The position numbers and the translations under genes are program-made. DNA of 64,000 bases. Source: Bacillus swezeyi (lineage in GTDB: Bacteria; Bacillota; Bacilli; Bacillales; Bacillaceae). Where the stretch lies: the NCBI RefSeq assembly GCF_001969815.1, contig NZ_MRBK01000011.1:62001-126000 (forward strand), given 5' to 3'. Position 1 is the stretch's first letter. Every line of letters starts with the position of its first letter. Positions 8,351 to 16,547 of this stretch are shown here, in pieces. The notes below the pieces were generated by a model, which did not search any database, had not been told where the DNA came from, and saw only the letters and a program-made list of their open reading frames with translations.

Positions 8351-10429
8351 ATGTATATGACAGCAAGGGAACAAAAACTCATCAAATATCTTTTAAACCA
8401 AAACCGTTATGTGAAAATCAATGAAATCGCTGAATATATTGAAGTCAGCACAAGAACGGTTCACCGTGAGCTGAAAGGGGTTAAATCCGCCCTGGAAAAG
8501 TATCAGCTGAAGCTTGATAAACAGCCGGGCAAAGGTTTAAAGCTTGTCGGAGCTTACAAAGACAAACAGCGGCTTTTCAGCGATCTTACTTATGAAAGTC
8601 ATGTTGAATACAGCGCTGATGAGCGAAAGCTGCTGATTCTGTGTGCGATGCTTGAAGCAGGGGAACCGATCAAGCTTTATACGATCGCCAACGATTTGCA
8701 GGTGACTGCCGCAACGATCAGCCATGACCTCGATGAGCTTGAGAATTGGATCGCCCCGTTCGGTCTTTCCCTTATCAGAAAGAGAGGCTATGGCATTGAA
8801 CTGAGAGGCCCCGAAGACGCCAAACGAAAAATCGTCGGCAATCTAATGGCGGACAAGCTTGATGTGCAGCAGTTTTTGGAAACCATTGAAATGAATATAA
8901 AAGGCAAAAACCAGACAGCGGAAAAAATCTTCGGCGTTGTCAGCAGAGGAAAACTGCTCAAGGCGGAAAAAACGTTGTTTCATATAAAAGAAAAGCACGG
9001 CCTCTCGCTTTCTGACAGTGCATATATCGCCCTGGTCGTCCATTTGACGTTTGCAGTCGAACGAATCCAGCTTGGCGAAGTGATTAATATGAATGAAGAA
9101 GAACTGAAAGAACTGAAAAACACAAAAGAATTTGAGCTGGCGCTTGCGCTTGCAAAATCTCTTGAAGAAGCATTCCGCGTCAAGATTCCCGAAGCAGAGG
9201 CCGGCTATATTACGATGCATCTCAGAAGCGCAAACCGAAGCTTTAAAACGGACTACAGTGCGGAAGAGATTGAGCTCGACACCGCTCTTCGAACGAAAAA
9301 GCTGATTGATTTCATTTCCTGCAAGACAGGGCAGAGCCTCAATGACAATCATTCGCTTTATGAAGGATTGATCGCCCATCTTGAACCTGCCATGATTCGC
9401 ATGAAAGAAAAAATGTCGGTCTACAACCCGTTGACAGAGCAGATTAAAAAGGACTATTTTCTCTTATACATGGCAATCGAGGAAGGCGTCGAAAAGTTTT
9501 TCCCGGAAATTCATTTTCCTGATGAAGAAATTGCATTCATCGCTCTTCATTTTGGTTCTGCACTCGAAATGAATAAACAAAAAATAAACATCAGTGCGCT
9601 TGTCATCTGTTCAAGCGGGATCGGCTCATCGAAGATGCTCGCGTCAAGGCTGAAAAAAGAGCTCCCTGAAATCGCATCGTTTGAGATTTCTTCGCTGATG
9701 GAGCTGAAGACAAAAAAAGCCGAAGCATATGACATCATTGTCTCAACCGTGCCGATTCCATATGAAGGAATCGATTACGTCACCGTCAGCCCGCTGCTTG
9801 ATGAAGAGGATGTCAAACAAGTTAAACATCAGTTGACTCGAAAGATCCCGCTGATTCTTAAGAAAAAACGAACGGCACAAAAACAGCGGGAGCCGTTTCC
9901 GGATATGCTGGACATCGCCCGGAAAATCGATCATTATGCAGCGGCGATTCAAGACATCTTAAGCCACTTTGCAGTTGAAGTGCTGGAGACCGAAGGCAGC
10001 CATGAAAATACGGTAAGGCACATTTGCCGGATGCTTGAAGAACAAGGCTTGATTACAGATGCCCGGCAGATGGCCGAAGGACTGTTAAAACGAGAAACAC
10101 AAGGAGGACTCGGAATCCCCGGGACGTCTTTCGCCTTGTTTCACTTAAAAAGCGAAGCGGCGGCTCTTCCGTTATTCAAAACGGTTGATCTGACAAAGCC
10201 GTATGAGATCAGAGGGATGGACGGGAACGTCATGAAGATGTCGCGGATGCTCATCATGCTTGCTCCAGATGACCTGTCTCCCGAAGGATCTGAAATATTA
10301 AGTCTCATCAGCTCTTCGATTATTGAAAGCGATGAAAGTATACGTGCGTACCAGACCGGAGATGCCGGCCAGCTTTACAGCAGGCTGAATACACTGTTTC
10401 ATAAATTCATACAGGATAAAGAGTGGTGA
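8351..10429 (+). CDS. mtlR: PTS-regulated activator of the mannitol operon MtlR
   Basis: PRD-containing activator of 692 residues. Visible domains are an N-terminal HTH pair, two PTS regulation domains, an EIIB(Gat)-like domain and a C-terminal EIIA(Mtl)-like domain. Phosphorylation-site residues are intact: His231 and His290 in PRD1, His343 and His400 in PRD2, Cys420 in [12 protein letters not shown] and His598 in ALFHLKSEA. This matches the B. subtilis arrangement in which HPr phosphorylates PRD2 to activate, while MtlF/MtlA phosphorylate the EIIB-like cysteine to inhibit. It is transcribed separately from mtlAFD. Confidence 0.96.
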   Translation: MYMTAREQKLIKYLLNQNRYVKINEIAEYIEVSTRTVHRELKGVKSALEKYQLKLDKQPGKGLKLVGAYKDKQRLFSDLTYESHVEYSADERKLLILCAMLEAGEPIKLYTIANDLQVTAATISHDLDELENWIAPFGLSLIRKRGYGIELRGPEDAKRKIVGNLMADKLDVQQFLETIEMNIKGKNQTAEKIFGVVSRGKLLKAEKTLFHIKEKHGLSLSDSAYIALVVHLTFAVERIQLGEVINMNEEELKELKNTKEFELALALAKSLEEAFRVKIPEAEAGYITMHLRSANRSFKTDYSAEEIELDTALRTKKLIDFISCKTGQSLNDNHSLYEGLIAHLEPAMIRMKEKMSVYNPLTEQIKKDYFLLYMAIEEGVEKFFPEIHFPDEEIAFIALHFGSALEMNKQKINISALVICSSGIGSSKMLASRLKKELPEIASFEISSLMELKTKKAEAYDIIVSTVPIPYEGIDYVTVSPLLDEEDVKQVKHQLTRKIPLILKKKRTAQKQREPFPDMLDIARKIDHYAAAIQDILSHFAVEVLETEGSHENTVRHICRMLEEQGLITDARQMAEGLLKRETQGGLGIPGTSFALFHLKSEAAALPLFKTVDLTKPYEIRGMDGNVMKMSRMLIMLAPDDLSPEGSEILSLISSSIIESDESIRAYQTGDAGQLYSRLNTLFHKFIQDKEW

Positions 10430-10458
10430 AAACCCCGGAACATCTTCCGGGGTTTTGC
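10429..10458 (+). terminator. Terminator after mtlR
   Basis: AAAACCCCGGAA/TTCCGGGGTTTT is a perfect 12-bp stem with a 4-base loop and a T run at its end, directly after the mtlR stop codon. Confidence 0.85.
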
Positions 10459-10478
10459 TGTTTTAGGCATACGGACAT

Positions 10479-10504
10479 GTTTAAAAAGAAAAATCGGCGG
10501 TTAA
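10479..10504 (+). promoter_or_regulatory. Sigma-B-type promoter of ydaD
   Basis: GTTTAA, a 14-bp spacer and GGTTAA resemble the sigma-B consensus (GTTTAA-N12-15-GGGTAT). ydaD-ydaE is a sigma-B operon in B. subtilis. Confidence 0.6.
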
Positions 10505-10537
10505 AAGGAAAGTAGCATTCGCAAAAGGGAGGAATTA

Positions 10538-11410
10538 ATGATGGATTTACGCAATCGGCAAACGGATGGACAGCCGCCGCAGACGCAAGACCGCCAGCCC
10601 GGGATCGAGAGCGTGATGAATCCGCGTCCGATTTACGAAGATGAAAACCATAAAGGAACGGATAAGCTTAAAGGAAAAGTCGCGCTTATTACAGGCGGCG
10701 ACAGCGGGATCGGCAGAGCCGTCGCAGTCGCTTATGCCAAAGAAGGCGCGGACATTTCAATTGTGTACTTGAATGAACATGAAGACGCTCAGGAGACAAA
10801 AGCACGGATTGAAAAAGAAGGCGTCAAATGCCTTCTGCTTCCTGGAGATGTCGGGGATGAAGCGTTCTGCAATGATGCCGTCGAACAGACCGTCAAGGAA
10901 TTGGGAAGGCTCGATATTCTTGTCAACAATGCGGCTGAACAGCATCCGAAAGACAGCATTAAAGAGATATCCGGCGAACAGCTGGAACAAACTTTTAAAA
11001 CCAATTTCTATTCGTATTTCTACTTTACAAAAAAAGCGATCGATTATTTAGAACAGGGCAGCGCCATCATTAATACAACATCGATCAACCCTTACCGGGG
11101 AAATCCGCAGCTGATCGACTATACAGCGACAAAAGGCGCGATCAATGCCTTTACACGGTCAATGTCTCAAGCGCTTGTTAAAGACGGCATCCGCGTCAAT
11201 GCTGTTGCACCGGGACCGATTTGGACGCCGCTTATTCCGTCCACTTTCAGCGCTGAGGAAGTCGCAACCTTTGGCACTGATACACCGATGGGGCGCCCCG
11301 GCCAGCCCGTGGATCATGTCGGCTGCTATGTGCTTTTGGCATCTGATGATTCTTCTTATATGACAGGACAGACTCTCCATGTGAACGGCGGAGACTTTAT
11401 TACGACATAA
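10538..11410 (+). CDS. ydaD: General stress short-chain dehydrogenase YdaD (Gsp39)
   Basis: Short-chain dehydrogenase/reductase of 290 residues with an N-terminal extension typical of the YdaD/YhxC group. The cofactor motif is TGGDSGIGRAVAVAYAKEG, followed by NNAAEQHP, the catalytic Ser in NTTSINPYRG and the Tyr/Lys pair in YTATKGA (YxxxK). The substrate is unknown. The start ATGATG follows GGGAGGAATTA. A sigma-B-like promoter precedes it. In B. subtilis it is followed by ydaE; here that gene is only a relic. Confidence 0.92.
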   Translation: MMDLRNRQTDGQPPQTQDRQPGIESVMNPRPIYEDENHKGTDKLKGKVALITGGDSGIGRAVAVAYAKEGADISIVYLNEHEDAQETKARIEKEGVKCLLLPGDVGDEAFCNDAVEQTVKELGRLDILVNNAAEQHPKDSIKEISGEQLEQTFKTNFYSYFYFTKKAIDYLEQGSAIINTTSINPYRGNPQLIDYTATKGAINAFTRSMSQALVKDGIRVNAVAPGPIWTPLIPSTFSAEEVATFGTDTPMGRPGQPVDHVGCYVLLASDDSSYMTGQTLHVNGGDFITT

Positions 11411-11442
11411 AAGGGGGAAGCTCGAGCGAAGGTGTTATTCAA

Positions 11443-11841
<399 letters not shown>

Positions 11842-11848
11842 GCATTTC

Positions 11849-12226
11849 TCATTCGCTTTTTTCTTTCCGATCGAAAACATCAAAACCGATGAAGTGTTGG
11901 CAGCCGGTGTCAGCAAAATGAAACCCGACTCCGTTCATTAGAATCGTTTTTGCAGCTTTTAAGCGGTTCGAACGAAACGAATAGACGCGTTCCCCGTTTA
12001 AGAAAGCCGGTTCAAGTTTTTGTTTTTTGCCGGCTATGGTTCCGAGACGGGCAATATCTGGTGCGGCGTCTCCCGAAAATTCAATTCCGATGATCCGGTT
12101 ATCGCGGTCAAGGTCAGCCATCAAAGCCGTCTCTCCGATATCCTCAGTGGTGACAGGATCCGTGTGCTTTTCTGTCATATAAATGTAGCCCATCTCAGCT
12201 TCATCATCATATGTAATCAAAATCAT
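11849..12226 (-). CDS. DUF2283 family protein
   Basis: Protein of 125 residues whose first half matches DUF2283: ITYDDEAEMGYIYM at the N terminus and ALMADLDRDNRIIGIEF around residue 35. The C-terminal half (about 60-125) is not recognised. The family has no known biochemical function. It is transcribed against the neighbouring stress genes and occupies the spot where B. subtilis has the acetyltransferase gene ydaF. It ends right beside the ydaE relic. Confidence 0.7.
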   Translation of the reverse strand: MILITYDDEAEMGYIYMTEKHTDPVTTEDIGETALMADLDRDNRIIGIEFSGDAAPDIARLGTIAGKKQKLEPAFLNGERVYSFRSNRLKAAKTILMNGVGFHFADTGCQHFIGFDVFDRKEKSE

Positions 12227-12308
12227 GTCATCACTCCATTCAATTGTTTAATATACCGGACATTGTGGAAAAGTAACAGTGGACACAATGAAAAGGAGGG
12301 ACCTTACA

Positions 12309-12731
12309 ATGGATCAGCAGCAAATCAAACAAAAGGTGCTCGATATTCTCGATCATCATAAAATCGGTACGCTTGCAACAGTTGAACAGGGAAAACCCAA
12401 TTCCCGCTATATGACCTTTTTCCACGACGGGATGACGCTTTATACACCGACAAGCGATGAAACGCACAAGGCGGAAGAAATTGACGACAATCCGAATGTC
12501 CATGTGCTGCTAGGGTATGACGGCGAAGGTTTTGGCGATGCGTATCTTGAAATCAAAGGTACGGCAAAATTGAACCACTCAAAAGAATTAAAGGATCAAA
12601 TCTGGCATGAACAGCTTGAGCGCTGGTTTGACGGCAAAGATGATCCAAACCTGTCCGTGCTTGAGATTCACCCTTCAGAAATCCGGCTGATGAATGAAGG
12701 GGAAAGCACACCGGTGACCCTTGATTTGTAG
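12309..12731 (+). CDS. ydaG: General stress protein 26 YdaG (pyridoxamine 5'-phosphate oxidase-like fold)
   Basis: Small flavin-binding split-barrel protein of 140 residues, the length of B. subtilis YdaG (Gsp26). Typical segments are KIGTLATVEQGKPNSRYMTF, THKAEEIDDNPNVHVLLGYD and the C-terminal WFDGKDDPNLSVLEIHP. The enzyme activity is unknown. The start at 12309 is preceded by AAAAGGAGGGACC; a possible upstream ATG at 12279 would place this site inside the coding region. A GTTTAA box at 12246 hints at sigma-B control, but the matching -10 is poor. Confidence 0.9.
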   Translation: MDQQQIKQKVLDILDHHKIGTLATVEQGKPNSRYMTFFHDGMTLYTPTSDETHKAEEIDDNPNVHVLLGYDGEGFGDAYLEIKGTAKLNHSKELKDQIWHEQLERWFDGKDDPNLSVLEIHPSEIRLMNEGESTPVTLDL

Positions 12732-12749
12732 AAAACTGTGTTGAACAGT

Positions 12750-12778
12750 TTGTCATATAGGGAGAACTGTAGTATAAT
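12750..12778 (+). promoter_or_regulatory. Strong vegetative promoter of the amj leader
   Basis: TTGTCA, exactly 17 bp, and TATAAT. Transcription should begin near 12785, more than 400 bases upstream of the amj start codon. Confidence 0.8.
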
Positions 12779-12784
12779 ACAAAA

Positions 12785-13141
12785 TAGGAACACGCAAAGG
12801 GCAAATAAATGTAGATGGAAAGTAAACTTCTTTTTTCTTTCTTAGAAGATGCTTATTCTCTTCCTCTGACCGCCCCTAACAGGATAGAGGGAAAAAAGAC
12901 TTTTTGTTTCACAATTCACACTGGCGCGGCTTCGGAGCCGTAAGGACGAATGAGAGGTAGGGCTTTCGTTGTCTTGTATCAGAAATTCCATGGTGTTTAC
13001 TTTCACTCGGAAAGATAGATGCTGATCTTACGAATTTTAAATCATCCGCAGTTTCAGCGGACCCTTATCATATAGGATTTATTTGCTCGAATAAAAGAAT
13101 AAGACAAAAAAACCGCTTTGGCATCTGCTAAAGCGGTTTTT
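12785..13141 (+). ncRNA. Long structured leader RNA or small RNA upstream of amj, with terminator
   Basis: About 355 nt without a convincing ORF lie between a near-consensus promoter and an intrinsic terminator (AACCGCTTT 13111-13119, AAAGCGGTT 13130-13138, then T's). Internal helices can be drawn: CCTCT/AGAGG around 12854-12891, CGGCT-TCGG-AGCCG near 12928-12941, and CCGC/GCGG near 13050. Promoter, structured body and terminator ahead of a gene is the architecture of a riboswitch or attenuator, but the terminated product could equally be a free-standing small RNA. I could not match it to the c-di-AMP, yybP-ykoY or T-box consensus. Confidence 0.55.
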
Positions 13142-13202
13142 CAAATGAACGCAACATTTGCCCTCATGAAACAGTCTAATTTGTAGACTGGAGGTCTCGA
13201 AT

Positions 13203-14012
13203 GTGGATGTTTTATCATCTAAAGTCCTGTTGATTTTTTGTTTTTTATTGCTGATACACTCTATTGAAACATTGGCGTATGCAGCCCGGCTGTCCGGCGC
13301 CAAGGTCGGGTTTATCGCCTCGGCCCTGTCCTTGTTTAATGTGATGGTGATCGTGTCGAGAATGTCCAATATGATTCAGCAGCCTGTGACCGGAAAGCTC
13401 GTTGATGTGGCAGGTACGGATGCTCTCTCACTCGTAGGACAGCAGTTTCGGTTCTTAATCTTCGGCTCAACCGTCGGCACGATTTGCGGAATGCTGCTTC
13501 TGCCGACGTTTGTCGCTGTTTTTTCGCGGGCGATCATACATTTAGCCAGTGAAGACGGTTCTGTTTTGCAGGTTTTCCGAAAGGCGTTTTCGAAAAACGG
13601 CCTGAAAAACGTCAAACAATATGTGAAAAGACCGACCGTGCAATATGTAAAAGGCTTTCAGCTCCGCTTTATACCGAAACGGCTGTTCGTTTTAAACATG
13701 GTGATCACAGCCATTTATACTATCGGTGTGCTGGCCGCTCTTTACGCTGGAGTTCTCGTTCCTGAAAGGCATACGACGGCAGTGATGGCATCGGGACTTG
13801 TAAACGGGATCGCGACCATGCTCTTGGCCCTGTTTGTCGATCCGAAGGTTTCGGTTCTTGCAGATGACGTGGCCAAAGGGAAACGGAACTATGTCTATTT
13901 AAAGTGGGCTTCGATTACAATGGCGGTATCAAGAGTGGCAGGAACAGTGCTTGCCCAACTTTTATTTATACCTGCCTCTTACTATATCGCATGGATGACC
14001 AAATGGATGTAG
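13203..14012 (+). CDS. amj: Alternate lipid II flippase Amj (YdaH)
   Basis: Polytopic membrane protein of 269 residues, collinear with B. subtilis Amj (SIETLAYAARLSGAKVGFIA near the N terminus, FVDPKVSVLADDVAKGKRNY near residue 215). Amj moves lipid II across the membrane and can replace MurJ; in B. subtilis it is induced by envelope stress through sigma-M. The start is a GTG behind GGAGG (13191). A small CAGTCTA/TAGACTG hairpin (13172-13190) abuts that site and could affect initiation. The long leader RNA upstream suggests an extra layer of control. Confidence 0.93.
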   Translation: MDVLSSKVLLIFCFLLLIHSIETLAYAARLSGAKVGFIASALSLFNVMVIVSRMSNMIQQPVTGKLVDVAGTDALSLVGQQFRFLIFGSTVGTICGMLLLPTFVAVFSRAIIHLASEDGSVLQVFRKAFSKNGLKNVKQYVKRPTVQYVKGFQLRFIPKRLFVLNMVITAIYTIGVLAALYAGVLVPERHTTAVMASGLVNGIATMLLALFVDPKVSVLADDVAKGKRNYVYLKWASITMAVSRVAGTVLAQLLFIPASYYIAWMTKWM

Positions 14013-14176
14013 CTGGTTTTTGACGAAATGATTATAAAACGATATTTTTGATTTCTTTATGAAAGTTAAGGGATCTATAATCATTCCTTTTCATCAAGCA
14101 TAGACGTTTTTGGCTTTCTTATATTAATTGCCGGCAGTTTCATCCTGTGATAGTCTTATTTGTGGCGGTGATAAAA

Positions 14177-15115
14177 GTGGAGAGGGAAAGAGCTGGAAAA
14201 CCAAAGAGAAAAAGACGAAAAATCATAAAGCGTCTGTTTACATTAACCTTGCTGTTTGTCATAGCTGTTGCAGGCTATGTCTTTTATGAATACAGGCAAG
14301 GACTGTCTGAATCTGAGGGCGAATTTAAAGACGACGGCCAGTTTGAATTTAACGGAGAAGGTTCAGATGTTGATGAAGTGAATATTCTCGTGCTCGGTAT
14401 TGATTCAAGAGGGGAAGACCATTCAAGGTCAGACTCGATGATGGTTGTTCATTACAACAAGAAACAGAAGCAGCCCAAATTGATTTCGATCATGAGGGAC
14501 AGCTATGTCGACATCCCGGGCTATGAAAAGCAAAAAATCAATGCCGCATATGCTTATGGGGGCCCGGAGCTTGTCCGTAAAACGCTCAAGGACAACTTTG
14601 ATTTGGATATTAACTACTATGCTGTCATTGATTTTAACGGCTTTTCCAAAATCGTCGATGCAATTGCGCCTGACGGCATCGAAGTCGACGTTCCGAAAAG
14701 AATGTCCTATGGCATCGGGATGACTTTGGAGCCGGGCAAACAGGTTCTTCACGGCGATAAACTGCTGGGCTACGTCCGTTTCAGACATGATGCAGAAAGC
14801 GATTTTGGACGGGTCAGGAGACAGCAGGAAGTCTTTTCAAAGCTTGAAAAAGAAGCGGTGAGCGTCGGAAATATCGCTCAGCTTCCCAAGCTGTGGGGGA
14901 TCATTGATCCTTACATTGAAACAAACCTACCGAACGGGTTGTTATTCTCAGTCGGAAAAGACTTTATTTTAGGAAGCGTAAAAGAAACGAAAAGCTTCAG
15001 ACTGCCTGTTGACGGTTCGTTTACAAATGCGGACGATCCCAAGTATGGAGCGGTATTGGATTTGGACCTTGAAAAAAACAAAGAAGAACTAAAGACTTTT
15101 TTAGAAGATTCATAA
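14177..15115 (+). CDS. LytR-CpsA-Psr (LCP) family cell-wall glycopolymer ligase
   Basis: Membrane-anchored LCP protein of about 312 residues: a basic N terminus, one transmembrane helix (about 20-40), and an extracellular LCP domain with NILVLGIDSR, the arginine-rich SRSDSMMV, ISIMRDSYVDIPG and the late YVRFRHDAESDFGRVRRQQ. These enzymes attach teichoic acids or other undecaprenyl-linked polymers to peptidoglycan. The GTG at 14177 was chosen because GGCGGTGAT lies just upstream. No LCP gene occurs at this place in B. subtilis as I recall it, so it is a lineage-specific paralogue of the TagT/U/V group. Confidence 0.88.
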   Translation: MERERAGKPKRKRRKIIKRLFTLTLLFVIAVAGYVFYEYRQGLSESEGEFKDDGQFEFNGEGSDVDEVNILVLGIDSRGEDHSRSDSMMVVHYNKKQKQPKLISIMRDSYVDIPGYEKQKINAAYAYGGPELVRKTLKDNFDLDINYYAVIDFNGFSKIVDAIAPDGIEVDVPKRMSYGIGMTLEPGKQVLHGDKLLGYVRFRHDAESDFGRVRRQQEVFSKLEKEAVSVGNIAQLPKLWGIIDPYIETNLPNGLLFSVGKDFILGSVKETKSFRLPVDGSFTNADDPKYGAVLDLDLEKNKEELKTFLEDS

Positions 15116-15117
15116 AC

Positions 15118-15150
15118 AGACGATCCGCCGTATCTTTCGGCGGATCGTCT
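15118..15150. terminator. Bidirectional terminator between the LCP gene and ydzA
   Basis: A perfect 13-bp stem AGACGATCCGCCG/CGGCGGATCGTCT with a 7-base loop lies between two convergent genes. Confidence 0.85.
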
Positions 15151-15152
15151 AT

Positions 15153-15446
15153 TTATTTATCGTATTTTTTTAATCCTCGGTCATAAAGAAAATTACCGAA
15201 TGGTACAAATGCGACGATAAAGCCGGCAGCCGGCCATTTCAGAGACCACCTCAACACAAATGTCGCATACAAAAGAACAAGCAGATATATAATAAATAAT
15301 CCGCCGTGAAGCGAGCCGACAATCGTGACGGCCATCGGATAGCCCGCCCAGTATTTAAGGGGCATGGCGACAAAAAGCAGGATAAGCAGTGACATGCCTT
15401 CAATAAAACCCATCGTGCGAAGACGTCCAATTGGCGTTTGCAGCAT
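15153..15446 (-). CDS. ydzA: DUF3817 membrane protein (YdzA)
   Basis: Small integral membrane protein of 97 residues with three hydrophobic segments. The DUF3817 pattern is visible as RLRTMGFIEGMSLLILLFVA, GYPMAVTIVGSLHGGLFI and FVPFGNFLYDRGL. The start at 15446 is preceded by AGGAGGTATTTC, and the resulting length equals that of B. subtilis YdzA. The function is unknown. Confidence 0.85.
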   Translation of the reverse strand: MLQTPIGRLRTMGFIEGMSLLILLFVAMPLKYWAGYPMAVTIVGSLHGGLFIIYLLVLLYATFVLRWSLKWPAAGFIVAFVPFGNFLYDRGLKKYDK

Positions 15447-15526
15447 GAAATACCTCCTGTAGCTCATATTCTTCCTTTATACTATAAACTAAAAAGGGAC
15501 AAATATGACAGGTTTTTCTCATGTAT

Positions 15527-15937
15527 TTAAGTTTGCGCCGGAATCTTCATTAATGCCCCGAAATATTGCTGGGCCGTCGTAAAACAAATAAAGGCTGTCA
15601 ATTCGGCTATTTCTTCTTCTGAAAAAACTTCTTTGAGAACGTCAAACTGCTTGTCTGAAATGCGCTCCCTCTGCGCCAAAAACACTTCTGCAAATCCCAT
15701 CGCAAAGCTTGTTTTCTCCTGATTAGGGATAGCAGGCTTCCCCTTGGCCTTGCAATATTCACAGCCGTTCCCCTGAGCAAGCACCCTGCGCACCTGCTCC
15801 TTTAATTCTTTTGATAAAAAACCGTCTCCTGCCAGCACCTCAGCCAAAGCCGTCCAGCTTGACAGAAGGCTTTCAGAATACCCAAGCAGCCGCTGAAACG
15901 GAGTGTTTCCCTTTTCTGAAGGATTGATTCTTGTCAT
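15527..15937 (-). CDS. Carboxymuconolactone decarboxylase / AhpD-like protein
   Basis: All-helical protein of 136 residues with the CxxC pair of AhpD-like enzymes in GNGCEYCKAKGKP (about residue 57) and a following AFICFTTAQQYFG helix. The redox-active cysteines suggest a thiol-dependent peroxidase or reductase role; the substrate is unknown. It is divergent from lrpC, about 110 bp away, so LrpC may control it, by inference. The gene is not in the corresponding B. subtilis segment as I recall it. Confidence 0.75.
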   Translation of the reverse strand: MTRINPSEKGNTPFQRLLGYSESLLSSWTALAEVLAGDGFLSKELKEQVRRVLAQGNGCEYCKAKGKPAIPNQEKTSFAMGFAEVFLAQRERISDKQFDVLKEVFSEEEIAELTAFICFTTAQQYFGALMKIPAQT

Positions 15938-16048
15938 TTGCTGATCACCTCTCCATAATGATATCTAAGAGAGTGATGAATATGAATGTCGAATAAAAGG
16001 ATTTCTAAGGGGATATTTAAAAGATGAAACGAAATGAAGGTAATAACA

Positions 16049-16483
16049 TTGCAATTGAAAATAGATGATCTTGATCTTAAAATCATAGCCGAATTAAAAA
16101 AAGACAGCCGCCTGTCCATGCGGGAGCTTGGCAGAAAAGTCAGCCTCTCCGCACCATCTGTAACAGAAAGAGTCAGGCGCCTCGAATCGTTCGGCGTGAT
16201 CAAACAATATACGTTGGACATTGATTACCCGAAAGTGGGCCTCCCCGTCTCCTGCATCATTGAAGCTGCAGTGAAAAACGGAGAATACGACAGATTTAAA
16301 ACCTATATCGAAAGGCTTTCCAATATCGAATTTTGCTACCGGATTGCGGGGGCGGCCTGTTATATGCTGAAAATCAACGCGGAAAGCCTGGCGCAGATTG
16401 AAGAGTTTATCAACGAAACTTCCGCATACGCCCAGACCGTGACACATGTGATTTTTTCTAAAATCGAAACAAAGGAATCATGA
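16049..16483 (+). CDS. lrpC: Lrp/AsnC-family regulator LrpC
   Basis: Leucine-responsive-type regulator of 144 residues with an N-terminal helix-turn-helix (LDLKIIAELKKDSRLSMREL, then SAPSVTERVRRLESFGVI) and a C-terminal RAM ligand domain (FCYRIAGAACYMLKI). It is closely similar to B. subtilis LrpC, a DNA-bending protein linked to sporulation and recombination. The TTG at 16049 was chosen because AAGGT lies 8 bp upstream and the length then equals B. subtilis LrpC; an ATG at 16034 is possible. Confidence 0.88.
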   Translation: MQLKIDDLDLKIIAELKKDSRLSMRELGRKVSLSAPSVTERVRRLESFGVIKQYTLDIDYPKVGLPVSCIIEAAVKNGEYDRFKTYIERLSNIEFCYRIAGAACYMLKINAESLAQIEEFINETSAYAQTVTHVIFSKIETKES

Positions 16484-16547
16484 ACATTAGAGTTGCATTG
16501 TTTTTATCTGTTATAATAAAAGGATGCATGAACAAGAAAGTGATGTG

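Noticed and set aside
12785-13141. amj leader as a c-di-AMP, yybP-ykoY or T-box RNA
   Set aside because: None of the conserved core sequences of these classes is present, in contrast to the clear c-di-AMP core at 38.95 kb.
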